DNA from: Rhodospirillaceae bacterium
Lineage (GTDB): Bacteria > Pseudomonadota > Alphaproteobacteria > MPNO01 > UBA2964
DNA: 64,000 nt
Reading direction: 5' to 3'
Assembly: GCA_002720855.1 (NCBI GenBank)
Contig: PBIN01000015.1
Coordinates: 763,437 to 827,436 of the forward strand
The position numbers were made by a program, and so were the translations under genes. Under the pieces are notes generated by a model. The model had not been told where the DNA came from, searched no databases, and saw nothing but the letters and a program-made list of their open reading frames with translations. Positions 55,257 to 63,703 of this stretch are shown piece by piece (position 1 is the stretch's first letter; each line of letters begins with the position of its first letter).

Positions 55257-56438
55257 ATGCGTCGCATTGTCGGTTACCTCTTCGTCATAATTCTGCCCAT
55301 CTTGGCGGCGGCGTATGCTGCGGAATCCTATCTTTGGTATCTTGGTTCCAAATCGCTCGAGGTGATCTCGAAGAAGAGCGGCCATAAATATGACCCGCGC
55401 AGCAAACTCGAAGTCGTCCAGGACCTGCGCAAATCTGGAAAAAATGCGGCGCCTTATGTTCCTCCGGAAACCTTATTTCGTCCCGGCCGAAATGGTCTTG
55501 ATTCGGCGCTTCTGGGAAAGGACGGGCAGAGCATGCTCAGTCTTGGAGGTATATCCAAAACTATCAATGTTGTGTGCAATGAAGGAGGTGCCTGGTTCAG
55601 CTATATGGCTGACCGGTATGGTTTCAATAATCCCAACCATGTGTGGGATTCTGATCATGTCGACATACTGACGTTGGGTGATTCATTCACGCTTGGAAAT
55701 TGCGCGCCACAGGGAATGAGTATGGTTGATTTGTTGCGGCGACAAACCGACGTTCTTGTCAATCTTGGTGGTGGTGGTAACGGCCCTCTCTTTATGTTGG
55801 CGGCGTTGCGAGAATACGGTGCAGCCTTACGCCCCAAAACAGTGCTTTGGTTTTTCTATAACAACGATATCGAAAACCTAAATAATGAAGCGCGAAACGC
55901 GACGCTAAAACGCTATCTCGCTGAAAATGATTTTTCGCAGTCACTCAAAAAACGTCAGCCTGAAATCGATAGCGGCCTGTCAGATCTGATCGACGATCTA
56001 TCCAAACAAACTAATTGGCGCGAACGTACTTTCTTTCGGATTTTGCGGTTACAGAACCTGCGCTATCGATTGTTTCCGCCACCTCAAGCCACCGGCCAAA
56101 AAGGTCAAAGTCTTGATGTAGAATATGGCCGTATTCTATCAATCGCCCGAGAGACTGTTTCCAGCTGGGGCGGCAAAATAGTGTTTGTATACCTACCATT
56201 CCCGCCACGCTTTTTTGCCCCAGATGCGCAAGCTGTTCAGGCGGCTTCAAACCGCAAAGAAACCATATTGTCCATGGCAAAAAAAGTCGGGGTTGAAACC
56301 ATCGATCTCGGGCCGAAATTTGATTCATTTTCCGACCCTGGAGAACTCGCATACGCTGCCAGTACTCATTACAGCGAGGCCGGATATCGGTTGGCTGCAA
56401 ACGCAATAGCAAAGAAATTAGGACTCAAAAATCGTTAG
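55257..56438 (+). CDS. Membrane-anchored SGNH hydrolase-like protein
   Basis: A 393-residue protein with one N-terminal transmembrane segment (residues about 5-22), so most of it is periplasmic. It has the SGNH blocks: TLGDSFTLG with the nucleophile Ser, NLGGGGNGP, FFYNNDIENL and, near the end, STHYSEAGYRLAA with His but no Asp in the usual DxxH place. The fold resembles AlgX/DltD-like acetyl-transfer or hydrolase proteins. A glycan O-acetyl role would fit but is not proven. It follows the hydratase by 15 bases and overlaps the convergent aldolase gene by 4. Confidence 0.75.
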   Translation: MRRIVGYLFVIILPILAAAYAAESYLWYLGSKSLEVISKKSGHKYDPRSKLEVVQDLRKSGKNAAPYVPPETLFRPGRNGLDSALLGKDGQSMLSLGGISKTINVVCNEGGAWFSYMADRYGFNNPNHVWDSDHVDILTLGDSFTLGNCAPQGMSMVDLLRRQTDVLVNLGGGGNGPLFMLAALREYGAALRPKTVLWFFYNNDIENLNNEARNATLKRYLAENDFSQSLKKRQPEIDSGLSDLIDDLSKQTNWRERTFFRILRLQNLRYRLFPPPQATGQKGQSLDVEYGRILSIARETVSSWGGKIVFVYLPFPPRFFAPDAQAVQAASNRKETILSMAKKVGVETIDLGPKFDSFSDPGELAYAASTHYSEAGYRLAANAIAKKLGLKNR

Positions 56439-57217
56439 GCGTCATAGCCGGGATTGATCCGGTCCAGCATCTTTTTCATTGAGTCCCAGCCGCTTGGACG
56501 CTCTTTTGTGACCGCCCGGTTACGCGCGAACTGCTGTTGCGTGTGCTGAAGCAAATTATCGGAGATCTCTATCACCTTGCCGCCGGCCTGCATGATGGCG
56601 AGTTGCGTTTTGCAAGCTTTTTCCATAGCGAACATTTCCTTGAAGGCCTGACCGATCGTTGGACCGCAAACAAGCAGGCCATGATTGCGCAATACCAGGT
56701 AATCTTTATCGCCAAGGTCTCGTACAAGTCGTTCGCGCTCGTCCAGATCGTCTGCAACTCCTTCGAAATCGTGATAGGCAACACCTTTGTAAAACCGCAT
56801 CGCTTTCTGGAACCATGGCTGCAGCCCCTCTTCCATGCTGGCTATCGCCATCCCCGCGACGGTATGGGTATGCATAACGCACTTGGCATCATGGCGCGCG
56901 GCATGGACGGCTGAATGAATGACAAAACCGGCGGGATTTATCACGTGCTCGGTGTCCTGAACAATATTGCCGTCGAGATCGACCTTCACAAGGCTCGACG
57001 CAGTGATCTCGCTGAAATGCATGCCATATGGATTGAGAAGGAAATGCTCTTCCGCCCCCGGTGCCCGCGCTGAAATATGGGTCGCAAATAAATCATCCAT
57101 ATCGTAATGCGCGATCAGCCTGTAGCAGGCCGCGAGATCGACCCGCATTTCCCATTCTTCTGGGCTGATTTCACTCGATGCGGTTTCGAGTTTTTGGATG
57201 ACCGGGCTCGCACACAT
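56435..57217 (-). CDS. Class II aldolase/adducin family protein
   Basis: A 260-residue zinc-dependent class II aldolase-like protein. The metal ligands are the His pair in CVMHTHTVAGMA and the later His in LRNHGLLVCG. A Glu that normally serves as base is in the region near FEGVADDLDE. Relatives include fuculose-phosphate aldolase and methylthioribulose dehydratase, as well as uncharacterised members. No neighbouring sugar-phosphate genes identify the substrate. It reads toward the SGNH gene. Confidence 0.87.
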   Translation of the reverse strand: MCASPVIQKLETASSEISPEEWEMRVDLAACYRLIAHYDMDDLFATHISARAPGAEEHFLLNPYGMHFSEITASSLVKVDLDGNIVQDTEHVINPAGFVIHSAVHAARHDAKCVMHTHTVAGMAIASMEEGLQPWFQKAMRFYKGVAYHDFEGVADDLDERERLVRDLGDKDYLVLRNHGLLVCGPTIGQAFKEMFAMEKACKTQLAIMQAGGKVIEISDNLLQHTQQQFARNRAVTKERPSGWDSMKKMLDRINPGYDA

Positions 57218-57359
57218 GTCAGCCTCCTAAGTTTTCCTCTGTAAATCTATTATCGGTGTAGCGCCTGTATTCGCGCAAGGGCCATCCACAATTCCTTTCG
57301 GCGATTGAAACCTGTCCGCAGCTATGTGACCATTCGATCAATTCTTTCTGGAGGTGTTC

Positions 57360-58052
57360 ATGGCCACAAAATATAAACTGTGCAGCTTTAAGACCTGTCC
57401 GTGGGTCCACCGTGCTGCAATTGTTCTGCAGGAAAAAAACATCGCCTACGATATTGAATATATCGACCGCGATAATCGGCCGGAATGGTTTCTCGCGATC
57501 TCACCCCATTCAAAAGTACCGGTACTCATTGTCGATGAGGAAACCGCCTTGTTCGAATCCAACGCGATCGCCGAATATCTTGATGAGGTGACGGAGCCAC
57601 GCCTGCATCCCTCAGACCCTTTGGATCGCGCCTATAATCGTGCCTGGAACGATTTCGTTCCCGTCTGTCGCAAGATTACCCATCTTACAGATGCGACGGA
57701 TGAAGAAGATCTTGCCAAGCGCTGCGAAGGTGTTCGCGACATTTTCGAGAAACTCGAAGGCGCATTGTCAAAGCGTGACAATGATGGGCCATATTTTAAC
57801 GGACCTGATTTTTCACTGACCGATGCATCCTATGCACCAATATTTATGCGCTTTACCTTATTTGATCGCATCCACCCGCTTGGACTCATAGAGGAATTTC
57901 CCCTACTGGAAGCCTGGCGCAATGCATTGATGGACCGGCCGTCAGTGATCGCGGGCGTGGTTCCGGATTTCGAAGATTACTGGCGACAAGTCCTTAGAGA
58001 TCGTGGCCGTTGGGCGGCACAATTCATTCCAGGGGCGGCAGCGGCGGAATAA
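57360..58052 (+). CDS. Glutathione S-transferase family protein
   Basis: A 230-residue GST. The thioredoxin-like N-terminal domain has SFKTCPWVHRAAIVLQEK, where the cysteine of TCPW is the expected glutathione-contact residue, followed by SHSKVPVLIVDEE-type cis-proline and FESNAIAEYLDE. The helical C-terminal domain runs from about residue 90. The cysteine points to the omega/beta-like group, with thiol transfer or dehydroascorbate-type activity. ATG at 57360 follows TGGAGGTG; a GTG at 57354 is in frame. The gene is convergent with the binding-protein gene. Confidence 0.88.
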   Translation: MATKYKLCSFKTCPWVHRAAIVLQEKNIAYDIEYIDRDNRPEWFLAISPHSKVPVLIVDEETALFESNAIAEYLDEVTEPRLHPSDPLDRAYNRAWNDFVPVCRKITHLTDATDEEDLAKRCEGVRDIFEKLEGALSKRDNDGPYFNGPDFSLTDASYAPIFMRFTLFDRIHPLGLIEEFPLLEAWRNALMDRPSVIAGVVPDFEDYWRQVLRDRGRWAAQFIPGAAAAE

Positions 58053-58057
58053 GCCCT

Positions 58058-58990
58058 TTAACCGTTCCAGAGATCGCGGAACTGGCTGGCGATAATGTCG
58101 CCATAGGCAACCGGCCCGCCCTCCAGTAGCCCCGCGTTGCTGGCAAAGGCATTCATCCCGTCTACCAGTGCATCGCTGATATTGGCGTCATAATAAGGCT
58201 GATCACGCTCGATCAGCGTCGCGATAAGACCGGTCTCTTTTTCGGGAAACAGATTTTCCGCAACTTTTGTCGCGAGGCTGGCGTCAGCTTTCAAAGCGTT
58301 CAGTGTTTTTACAATGGCGCGCACGGCACCTGCCGCAATATCGGGTTGCTCATCGATTAGCTTCTGGGTTGTGACCAAAGTGGGTTGCGTGAAATTGAAA
58401 GCGGCCGGTGGGCCGTCGCCACGCCGGACATCGATGACGCATTTGGCAATGCCACTGGTGATGGCAACTTCCGCTCCCATGCCATTCGCCCAAAATCCAT
58501 CGATCTCGCCGTCGATGAGTGCCTGCGCGGCAACGACACCAAATGACTTTCCTTCGGGAATACCGCCGGGCGGCAGGCCGATGGTGATGTTCTCCGCTTC
58601 CGCATCGATACCCGCGGCGATCAACAGCTGCCTGAGGCCGACATCAACACCGGGTGCGGCGCCCAACCGCAAGCCCTTAAGCCCGTTAACATCACCTTTC
58701 TGCACGTCTATGTCATGGCGCAGAACCAGAAACCAGTACATCCCCTGAGAAAGGGCGCAAAGAACTTTAGACCCCTCCCATCTGGGGAATGCCCAGAGCG
58801 GTGCATGAGCGGAACCGGCGACAAAGTCGCACCGTCCATCGCGCAACGCGGCAAACGACTCTGGTACCGGAAAAATAAGCTCGATCTCGGCATCAACGCC
58901 TTCTTCCTTGAAGTATCCAAGCTCAACGGCGGCAATGGCTGGAAAATAGGAATTAGAGACGAGATCGGGGAGGGCGACTTTAAACGTCAT
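58058..58990 (-). CDS. NMT1/THI5-like substrate-binding protein without signal peptide
   Basis: A 310-residue protein similar to periplasmic binding proteins of ABC importers (NMT1/THI5-like, as in SsuA or thiamine-precursor carriers). The fold starts right at residue 3 with KVALPDLVSNSYFPAIAAVELGYFKEEG, so there is no room for a signal peptide. No permease or ATPase gene is adjacent. It may be a cytosolic protein or an orphan with a mis-assigned start, but no good upstream start with a signal was found. It lies 6 bases from the convergent GST gene. Confidence 0.8.
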   Translation of the reverse strand: MTFKVALPDLVSNSYFPAIAAVELGYFKEEGVDAEIELIFPVPESFAALRDGRCDFVAGSAHAPLWAFPRWEGSKVLCALSQGMYWFLVLRHDIDVQKGDVNGLKGLRLGAAPGVDVGLRQLLIAAGIDAEAENITIGLPPGGIPEGKSFGVVAAQALIDGEIDGFWANGMGAEVAITSGIAKCVIDVRRGDGPPAAFNFTQPTLVTTQKLIDEQPDIAAGAVRAIVKTLNALKADASLATKVAENLFPEKETGLIATLIERDQPYYDANISDALVDGMNAFASNAGLLEGGPVAYGDIIASQFRDLWNG

Positions 58991-59185
58991 TCTTGGGCTC
59001 CTGAGAAATTTGCAATTGGGTCAAAGCGTTAGCTTATAGTCTATAGATGCCAAGGTCGCGACACAAAGGGCTGCTGTGGCCAAATTTAACCTCACAAAAC
59101 CGTTATAAGCGGCATATTGCGCTTCCGTCGCTAATACCCCACTTTCTAGGGGAATTTGGGCATTCTTAGGCACCAGGAGAAGAAA

Positions 59186-59821
59186 ATGGGCAAAAAACTC
59201 ATAAAGGCCGGCTTACTCGCGGCACTCGTTTTATCGGCAGGCGCAGTTCATGCCGCTGATGATATGAAAAAAGGTTTGAAGACCGCAATCTTTGCCGGTG
59301 GTTGTTTCTGGTGTGTTGAAAAAGATTTCGATCACGTCAAAGGCGTCGTCGAAACGACCTCCGGCTATACCGGCGGTATTCTCCTTAACCCGACCTATAA
59401 ACAGGTCACGGCTGGCCGGAGCGGCCACTATGAGGCGGTGGAGATCAAGTACGATCCCAAGATTGTGACGTACAAACAGCTTGTCGAAGTCTTCTGGCGC
59501 ACAGTTGATCCCACTGATAGCGGCGGTCAGTTCTGTGATCGCGGACAAAGCTATGCGCCGGCAATTTTCGCGAATTAGCCGGAGCAACAAAAGATTGCTG
59601 AGATGTCGTTGGCGGCGCTCAAGAAGTCCGGAGTGCTCAAACGTCCTATCAGGACACCCATTCTGAAGGCGGCAAAATTTTACCACGCCGAGGGCTATCA
59701 CCAGAACTATTATAAAAAGAATCCGATCCGCTATAGCTTCTATCGCCGGTCCTGCGGTCGCGACGCCCGCGTTAAAGCGCTATGGGGCAAACAGGCCTAT
59801 CAGGGGGTCGATAAGAAGTAG
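59186..59821 (+). pseudogene. msrA: Periplasmic methionine sulfoxide reductase A interrupted by TAG
   Basis: From ATG 59186, with AGGAGAAG upstream, a signal peptide ([14 protein letters not shown]) leads to the MsrA domain: active-site [27 protein letters not shown] and [30 protein letters not shown] at 59576-59578 then follows Ala-Asn. The same frame carries on for 80 codons with PEQQKIAEMSLAALKKSG, AEGYHQNYYKKNP and YRRSCGRDARV, the rest of a normal MsrA. The truncated 130-residue product would lack the YHQ.Y segment and the C-terminal cysteine region. One substitution explains it; amber readthrough or an assembly error are alternatives. Confidence 0.85.
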
Positions 59822-59923
59822 GGATTAGTTCAGCGCTGCTATTCGATATCGAATTTTACTATTATGCTCTCGCTGTAGGTCATATGACGCTGCAATAATG
59901 AGGTAATTGCGGGAGGGGGTTTG

Positions 59924-61012
59924 ATGCTGTTTGTAACCAATCGGGAGCCCAAGGGTTCGGTCAAGGCAACCAAGAAGTCCAAGCCTTATCAGTTCGACCT
60001 TGATAAGAATGCGCCGGCAAATTCCGTTTATTTTTGCACGCGAGACGGAAAAGGGGAGTATTCGGAAATAGGGTCATCGAAATTTATGAAGCGGCTCAAA
60101 GAGTCGTCGGCCAAACAAATCCTGCTTTATATCCACGGCTTTTCCAATTTACCCGAAGACCATATTTTTCCGCGAGTTGAGGCGTTGCAATCACTATTTG
60201 ACGCGCGTGAGGAAAACCTCATCGACGTCGTGCCGTTAATTTGGCCCTGCGACAATGATATCGGTATCGTGAAGGATTACTGGGACGATCAGAAAGCCGC
60301 TGATCAAAGCGCCTTTTCGTTCGCGCGGGTGTTGCAGCGCTTTATGGATTGGCGATCCCAGGAGCCTGAAGAAGACCCCTGCCTGAAGCGGATCAATATT
60401 CTTGCCCATTCCATGGGCAATCGTGTTCTCCGCGAAACCATGAACAAGTGGGACAAGTACGATCTTGCGAGCGGGGTGCCGCTCTTGTTCCGCAATACGT
60501 TTCTTGTGGCCGCAGATATCGTCAATGAAGCTTTGGAGGAGGAAGGCACGGGTCGTTTGATTACCCATGCCTCGCGGAATGTCTCGGTTTATTTTGCGTC
60601 CGATGATTTGGCGTTGCGTGCCAGCAAAATCTCAAATCTCAAGAACAAGGTCGCCTCCCGGCGATTAGGTCATACGGGACCCGAAGATATGCGTGCGGTG
60701 CCGACAAACGTCTATGCCATCGACTGCGATAATTTTAATAACGCCTATGACCGGCCCAAAGGGCACAGCTACTTTCTGGAAGATAATAACGGCAAACCGG
60801 GAAAGGTTTTCGACCATATGTTCAATTCGATCAAAACCGGCCGCGTCAAAGTCGATGATGCGCGCAATAGAAGACATATTTTGTGGCTAGTAAATAATCC
60901 GCTTCAAATTGCGACCTACCCTCTCTTTGTACGAATTAAGCGGCTTCAGACCTATGATTCTTTAGTTGGTATCCCCAGTCTGCAACGACAACGCATGTAC
61001 CATGCCTGTTGA
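59924..61012 (+). CDS. Alpha/beta hydrolase family protein (DUF900-like)
   Basis: A 362-residue hydrolase. ILLYIHGFSN is the oxyanion strand and INILAHSMGNRVLRE has the nucleophile serine; a C-terminal His follows in KGHSYFLE. It resembles the DUF900 family of esterase-like proteins of unknown role. The ATG at 59924 follows a GGGAGGGGG site. The last 51 bases overlap the end of the convergent WD40 gene, an unusually long overlap that means both C-termini must be kept on opposite strands. No signal peptide is present. Confidence 0.82.
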   Translation: MLFVTNREPKGSVKATKKSKPYQFDLDKNAPANSVYFCTRDGKGEYSEIGSSKFMKRLKESSAKQILLYIHGFSNLPEDHIFPRVEALQSLFDAREENLIDVVPLIWPCDNDIGIVKDYWDDQKAADQSAFSFARVLQRFMDWRSQEPEEDPCLKRINILAHSMGNRVLRETMNKWDKYDLASGVPLLFRNTFLVAADIVNEALEEEGTGRLITHASRNVSVYFASDDLALRASKISNLKNKVASRRLGHTGPEDMRAVPTNVYAIDCDNFNNAYDRPKGHSYFLEDNNGKPGKVFDHMFNSIKTGRVKVDDARNRRHILWLVNNPLQIATYPLFVRIKRLQTYDSLVGIPSLQRQRMYHAC

Positions 61013-63088
61013 GCCACCGGCGAGAATGAGAGTTTCAGATTCGTCGGTGGCAACATTTTCGCTGACCTGGACGTGGAGAAAATAGTTATCGCCCGTGAAG
61101 GCGGTAAGCTCTTCACCGCTCTCGAGATCCCATAGCCGGATTGTATGGTCCCACGATCCGCTGATGGCGTGGCGACCATCCGCAAACACCGCCACAGAAG
61201 ATATCCAGCCCTCGTGCCCTTCCATACGGCGGAGCTCTTTTCCGTTCTCAAGATCCCATAGCCGGATTGTCTTGTCATTTGATCCGCTGATGGCGCGGCG
61301 GCCATCTGCATACACTGCGACGGAGTTGACCCCGCCCTCATGTCCTTCCAAACACCGGAGCTCCTTACCGCTCTCGAGATCCCACAGCCGGATGGCATGA
61401 TCACTTGATCCGCTTATGGCACGGTGGCCGTCTGCTGTTACCGCAACGGAGGCGACCGGACTATCATGCCCTTCTATACAACGGAGCTCCTCGCCGCTTT
61501 CGAGATCCCATAGCCGGATTGTCTTGTCACTTGATCCGCTGATGGCGCGGCGGCCATCCGCAAACACTGCGACGGAATTAACCCGGCTGTCATGTCCTTC
61601 CATGCGGCGGAGCTCCTCAGCACTTTCGAGATCCCATAGCCGGATTGTCCGATCATCCGATCCGCTGATGGCGCGATGGCCACCTGCATACACCGCAATG
61701 GAAACGACGGGGCCGAAATGTCCGTCCATACGACGGAGCTCTTTACCGCTCTCGAGATCCCAGAGCCGGATTGTATTATCCTCCGAGCCACTGACTGCGT
61801 GGCGGCCGTCTGCAATAGCCGCGATGGATGAAACCGGGCTGTCATGTCCTTCCCTGCGATGGGGCTCGTCGCCACTTTCGAGATCCCAGAGCCGGATTGT
61901 ATGGTCGTAGGACCCGCTGATGGCGTGGCGGCCATCAGCAGACACCGCGACGGAAGCGACCGATTTGTCATGCCCTTCCATGCGGGAGAGCTCCTCGCCA
62001 CTTTCGAGGTCCCATATCCGGATTGTATCGTCATATGATCCGCTGATGGCACGAAGGCCATCTTCAAACACCGCCACGGAAGTGACCGATCTGTCATGCT
62101 CTTCGATACGGAAGGTCTCCTCACCGCTCTCGAGATCCCATAGCCGGATTGTATGGTCGTATGATCCGCTGATGGCGCGGCGGCCATCTGCATACACTGC
62201 TACCGAAGTGACCCAGCCGTCATGCCCTGCCATACAGCGGATTTCCTTACCGCTCTCGAGATCCCATAGCCGGATTGTATGGTCGTATGATCCGCTGATG
62301 GCGCGGCGGCCATCTGCAAATACTGCGACGGAAGAGATCACGCCCCTATGCCCCTCCATGCGGTGGAGCTCTTTCCCGCTCTCGATATCCCATAGCCGGA
62401 GTGCATTGTCATATGACCCGCTGAGGACGTGGCGGCCATCTGCAGATACCGCGACGGAGGTGATCGGACTATCACCCCCCCCGATGGAGCGGAGTTCCTC
62501 ACCGCTCTCGAGATCCCACAACCGAATTGTCTTGTCACTTGATCCGCTGATTGCGTGGCGGCCATCTGCAGATACCGCTACAGAAGAAACCGGACCATCA
62601 TGCCCATCCATACAGCGGAGCTCTTCGCCATTCTCGAGATCCCATAGCCGGATAGTATCGTCAATTGATCCGCTGATGGCGCGGCGGCCATCTGCAAACC
62701 CTGCGATGGCTTTGACTACGCCTTCATGCCCTTCCAAACGGCGGCCCTCGCCCGTACCTGGTAAAGCCAGCGTTGGTCTTATGGGAAGAAATGCAAGCAC
62801 CGTTGATAGGCGTCTCGCGCCTTCGAGGAGGCGCTTAATATTGATCCCTGCCTCTGGCCCGAGGCGTCCAAGCAACTGGCCTGCAAGTTGTTCAGGTTTT
62901 TTTGTCAGAGTATAGGATGAAAGCCTTAAGGCCCCAGCAAGGAGGTGCGCTTCAGCGTCTCCGTCCAACAGATCGCAATCGGATATAACAGCCTGCAATG
63001 CGCCCTGATTGATCCGAGTTTCGATCCATCGGTAATCAAACAGCAATGATCTCAGCTCGTCATGGCGCTCGTCGGCCTTATCTGCCAT
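60962..63088 (-). CDS. WD40-repeat protein with APAF-like helical N-terminus
   Basis: A 708-residue protein. Residues 1-115 are helical and resemble the APAF-1 type helical segment that follows the NB-ARC ATPase in STAND proteins (DYRWIETRINQGALQAVISDC, KPEQLAGQLLGRLG). Residues 116-661 hold thirteen consecutive 42-residue WD40 repeats of the pattern GH...SVAV.ADGR.AISGS.D.TIRLWDLESG, and 662-708 form a divergent fourteenth (LILAGGSTGMVHALSL). Fourteen blades would make two seven-bladed propellers. No ATPase domain is present. The gene lies next to a tRNA-site integration; its partner is not known. Confidence 0.87.
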   Translation of the reverse strand: MADKADERHDELRSLLFDYRWIETRINQGALQAVISDCDLLDGDAEAHLLAGALRLSSYTLTKKPEQLAGQLLGRLGPEAGINIKRLLEGARRLSTVLAFLPIRPTLALPGTGEGRRLEGHEGVVKAIAGFADGRRAISGSIDDTIRLWDLENGEELRCMDGHDGPVSSVAVSADGRHAISGSSDKTIRLWDLESGEELRSIGGGDSPITSVAVSADGRHVLSGSYDNALRLWDIESGKELHRMEGHRGVISSVAVFADGRRAISGSYDHTIRLWDLESGKEIRCMAGHDGWVTSVAVYADGRRAISGSYDHTIRLWDLESGEETFRIEEHDRSVTSVAVFEDGLRAISGSYDDTIRIWDLESGEELSRMEGHDKSVASVAVSADGRHAISGSYDHTIRLWDLESGDEPHRREGHDSPVSSIAAIADGRHAVSGSEDNTIRLWDLESGKELRRMDGHFGPVVSIAVYAGGHRAISGSDDRTIRLWDLESAEELRRMEGHDSRVNSVAVFADGRRAISGSSDKTIRLWDLESGEELRCIEGHDSPVASVAVTADGHRAISGSSDHAIRLWDLESGKELRCLEGHEGGVNSVAVYADGRRAISGSNDKTIRLWDLENGKELRRMEGHEGWISSVAVFADGRHAISGSWDHTIRLWDLESGEELTAFTGDNYFLHVQVSENVATDESETLILAGGSTGMVHALSLQTGDTN
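61106..62743 (-). repeat. Thirteen tandem 126-base WD40-coding repeats
   Basis: The WD40 region is an unbroken array of thirteen 126-base units with no length variation. The unit ends are very alike (the WDLESGEELR-coding part) while the surface-loop positions vary. The exact unit length and close similarity suggest recent copying between units. Confidence 0.85.
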
Positions 63089-63169
63089 GTTGTTTCCACA
63101 TTGAAATTATTGAAATAGCGACATCGGCCGATTTAGAGTTTCTGGATATGGGATACCCTTTGAAATAAA

Positions 63170-63215
63170 TGGCGCACCCGACAGGATTCGAACCTGTGAC
63201 CTCTGCCTTCGGAGG
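63170..63215 (-). tRNA. 3' fragment of tRNA-Arg(CCG), probable attachment site
   Basis: The reverse strand reads the anticodon loop CTCCGAA (anticodon CCG), the 3' anticodon stem GGCAG, a T-arm with GGTTCGAATCC, the acceptor strand and an encoded CCA at 63172-63170. The match stops at 63215: the bases that should form the 5' stem read GACGG rather than GGCAG, and no D-arm or 5' acceptor follows. This break in the anticodon stem is typical of tyrosine-recombinase integration. A complete copy is expected at the far end of the element, beyond the window. Confidence 0.8.
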
Positions 63216-63297
63216 ACGGATGTACTATTCTAACCCATTGGAAATGCTTAGTTTTTCACAGATTTATCTTACGTAAAATATACCTCTGAGGGGTTCG

Positions 63298-63317
63298 CTG
63301 TGTCAAATCTGTGTCAA
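63298..63317 (+). repeat. Direct repeat CTGTGTCAA, two copies
   Basis: CTGTGTCAA occurs at 63298-63306 and 63309-63317, an 11-base period, about 85 bases from the tRNA break. Closely spaced short direct repeats at this distance from an attachment core are usual binding sites for integrase arms or excisionase. The assignment rests on position only. Confidence 0.5.
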
Positions 63318-63394
63318 TTCCAACCCCAAATTCTTAAGGGATGCGTTTGTCTAAATAGAACTACATCTCATGTTTCCCAGACCAGACGATGGGT

Positions 63395-63703
63395 GTCCTC
63401 AATTGACTTCACGGATGAGGACAGGACGACACCAAAGTTGGACTGGGTGTCTAAACATTCCCAACAGGACGGGGGAACAACCCAATCACCCCCAAACGGT
63501 AAGGACCGTAATTGCATCTGCACCTTACCGTTACCGTAGTTTTAGTAGAGGAAGACCTCACAAGGATTGTGTGAGGGAAGAGGATATCGGATTACCCACC
63601 TCACTAACTGACTTCAGTTAGTTTCTCTGATGCAATGTGTGCCTGGGTCACTGGACTCAAGTCTGGACATGCTTCTCCCTGTGTAGGGTTTAGTATGTCC
63701 AGA
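63395..63703. repeat. Array of five strong inverted repeats
   Basis: Perfect inverted repeats: TGTCCTCA/TGAGGACA (63395-63402 with 63417-63424), AACGGTAAGG/CCTTACCGTT (63495-63504 with 63523-63532), CCTCACA/TGTGAGG (63556-63562 with 63570-63576), ACTAACTGA/TCAGTTAGT (63603-63622, two-base loop) and TCTGGACAT/ATGTCCAGA (63662-63670 with 63695-63703, with an inner CCCT/AGGG). No supported gene overlaps them. They could fold in RNA or be protein-binding sites. Confidence 0.65.

Noticed and set aside
61106..62743. CRISPR-like repeat array
   Set aside because: The 126-base units are coding, without unique spacers, and translate to WD40 repeats.
61920..62915. 331-codon and 239-codon frames antisense or out of frame within the WD40 gene
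   Set aside because: They arise from the 126-base periodicity, which keeps any open frame open in every unit. Their peptides show no known pattern and the WD40 frame is unambiguous.
1..63215. General reassignment of TAG to a sense codon
   Set aside because: TAG ends at least 16 intact genes at the normal family length (for example regA, UDP-xylose synthase, sthA), so general readthrough would extend many proteins. Site-specific readthrough is kept as a finding.
63300..63621. Two overlapping frames of 79 and 83 codons in the element end
   Set aside because: They overlap each other in different phases, cross the perfect inverted repeats and have no convincing ribosome-binding sites.
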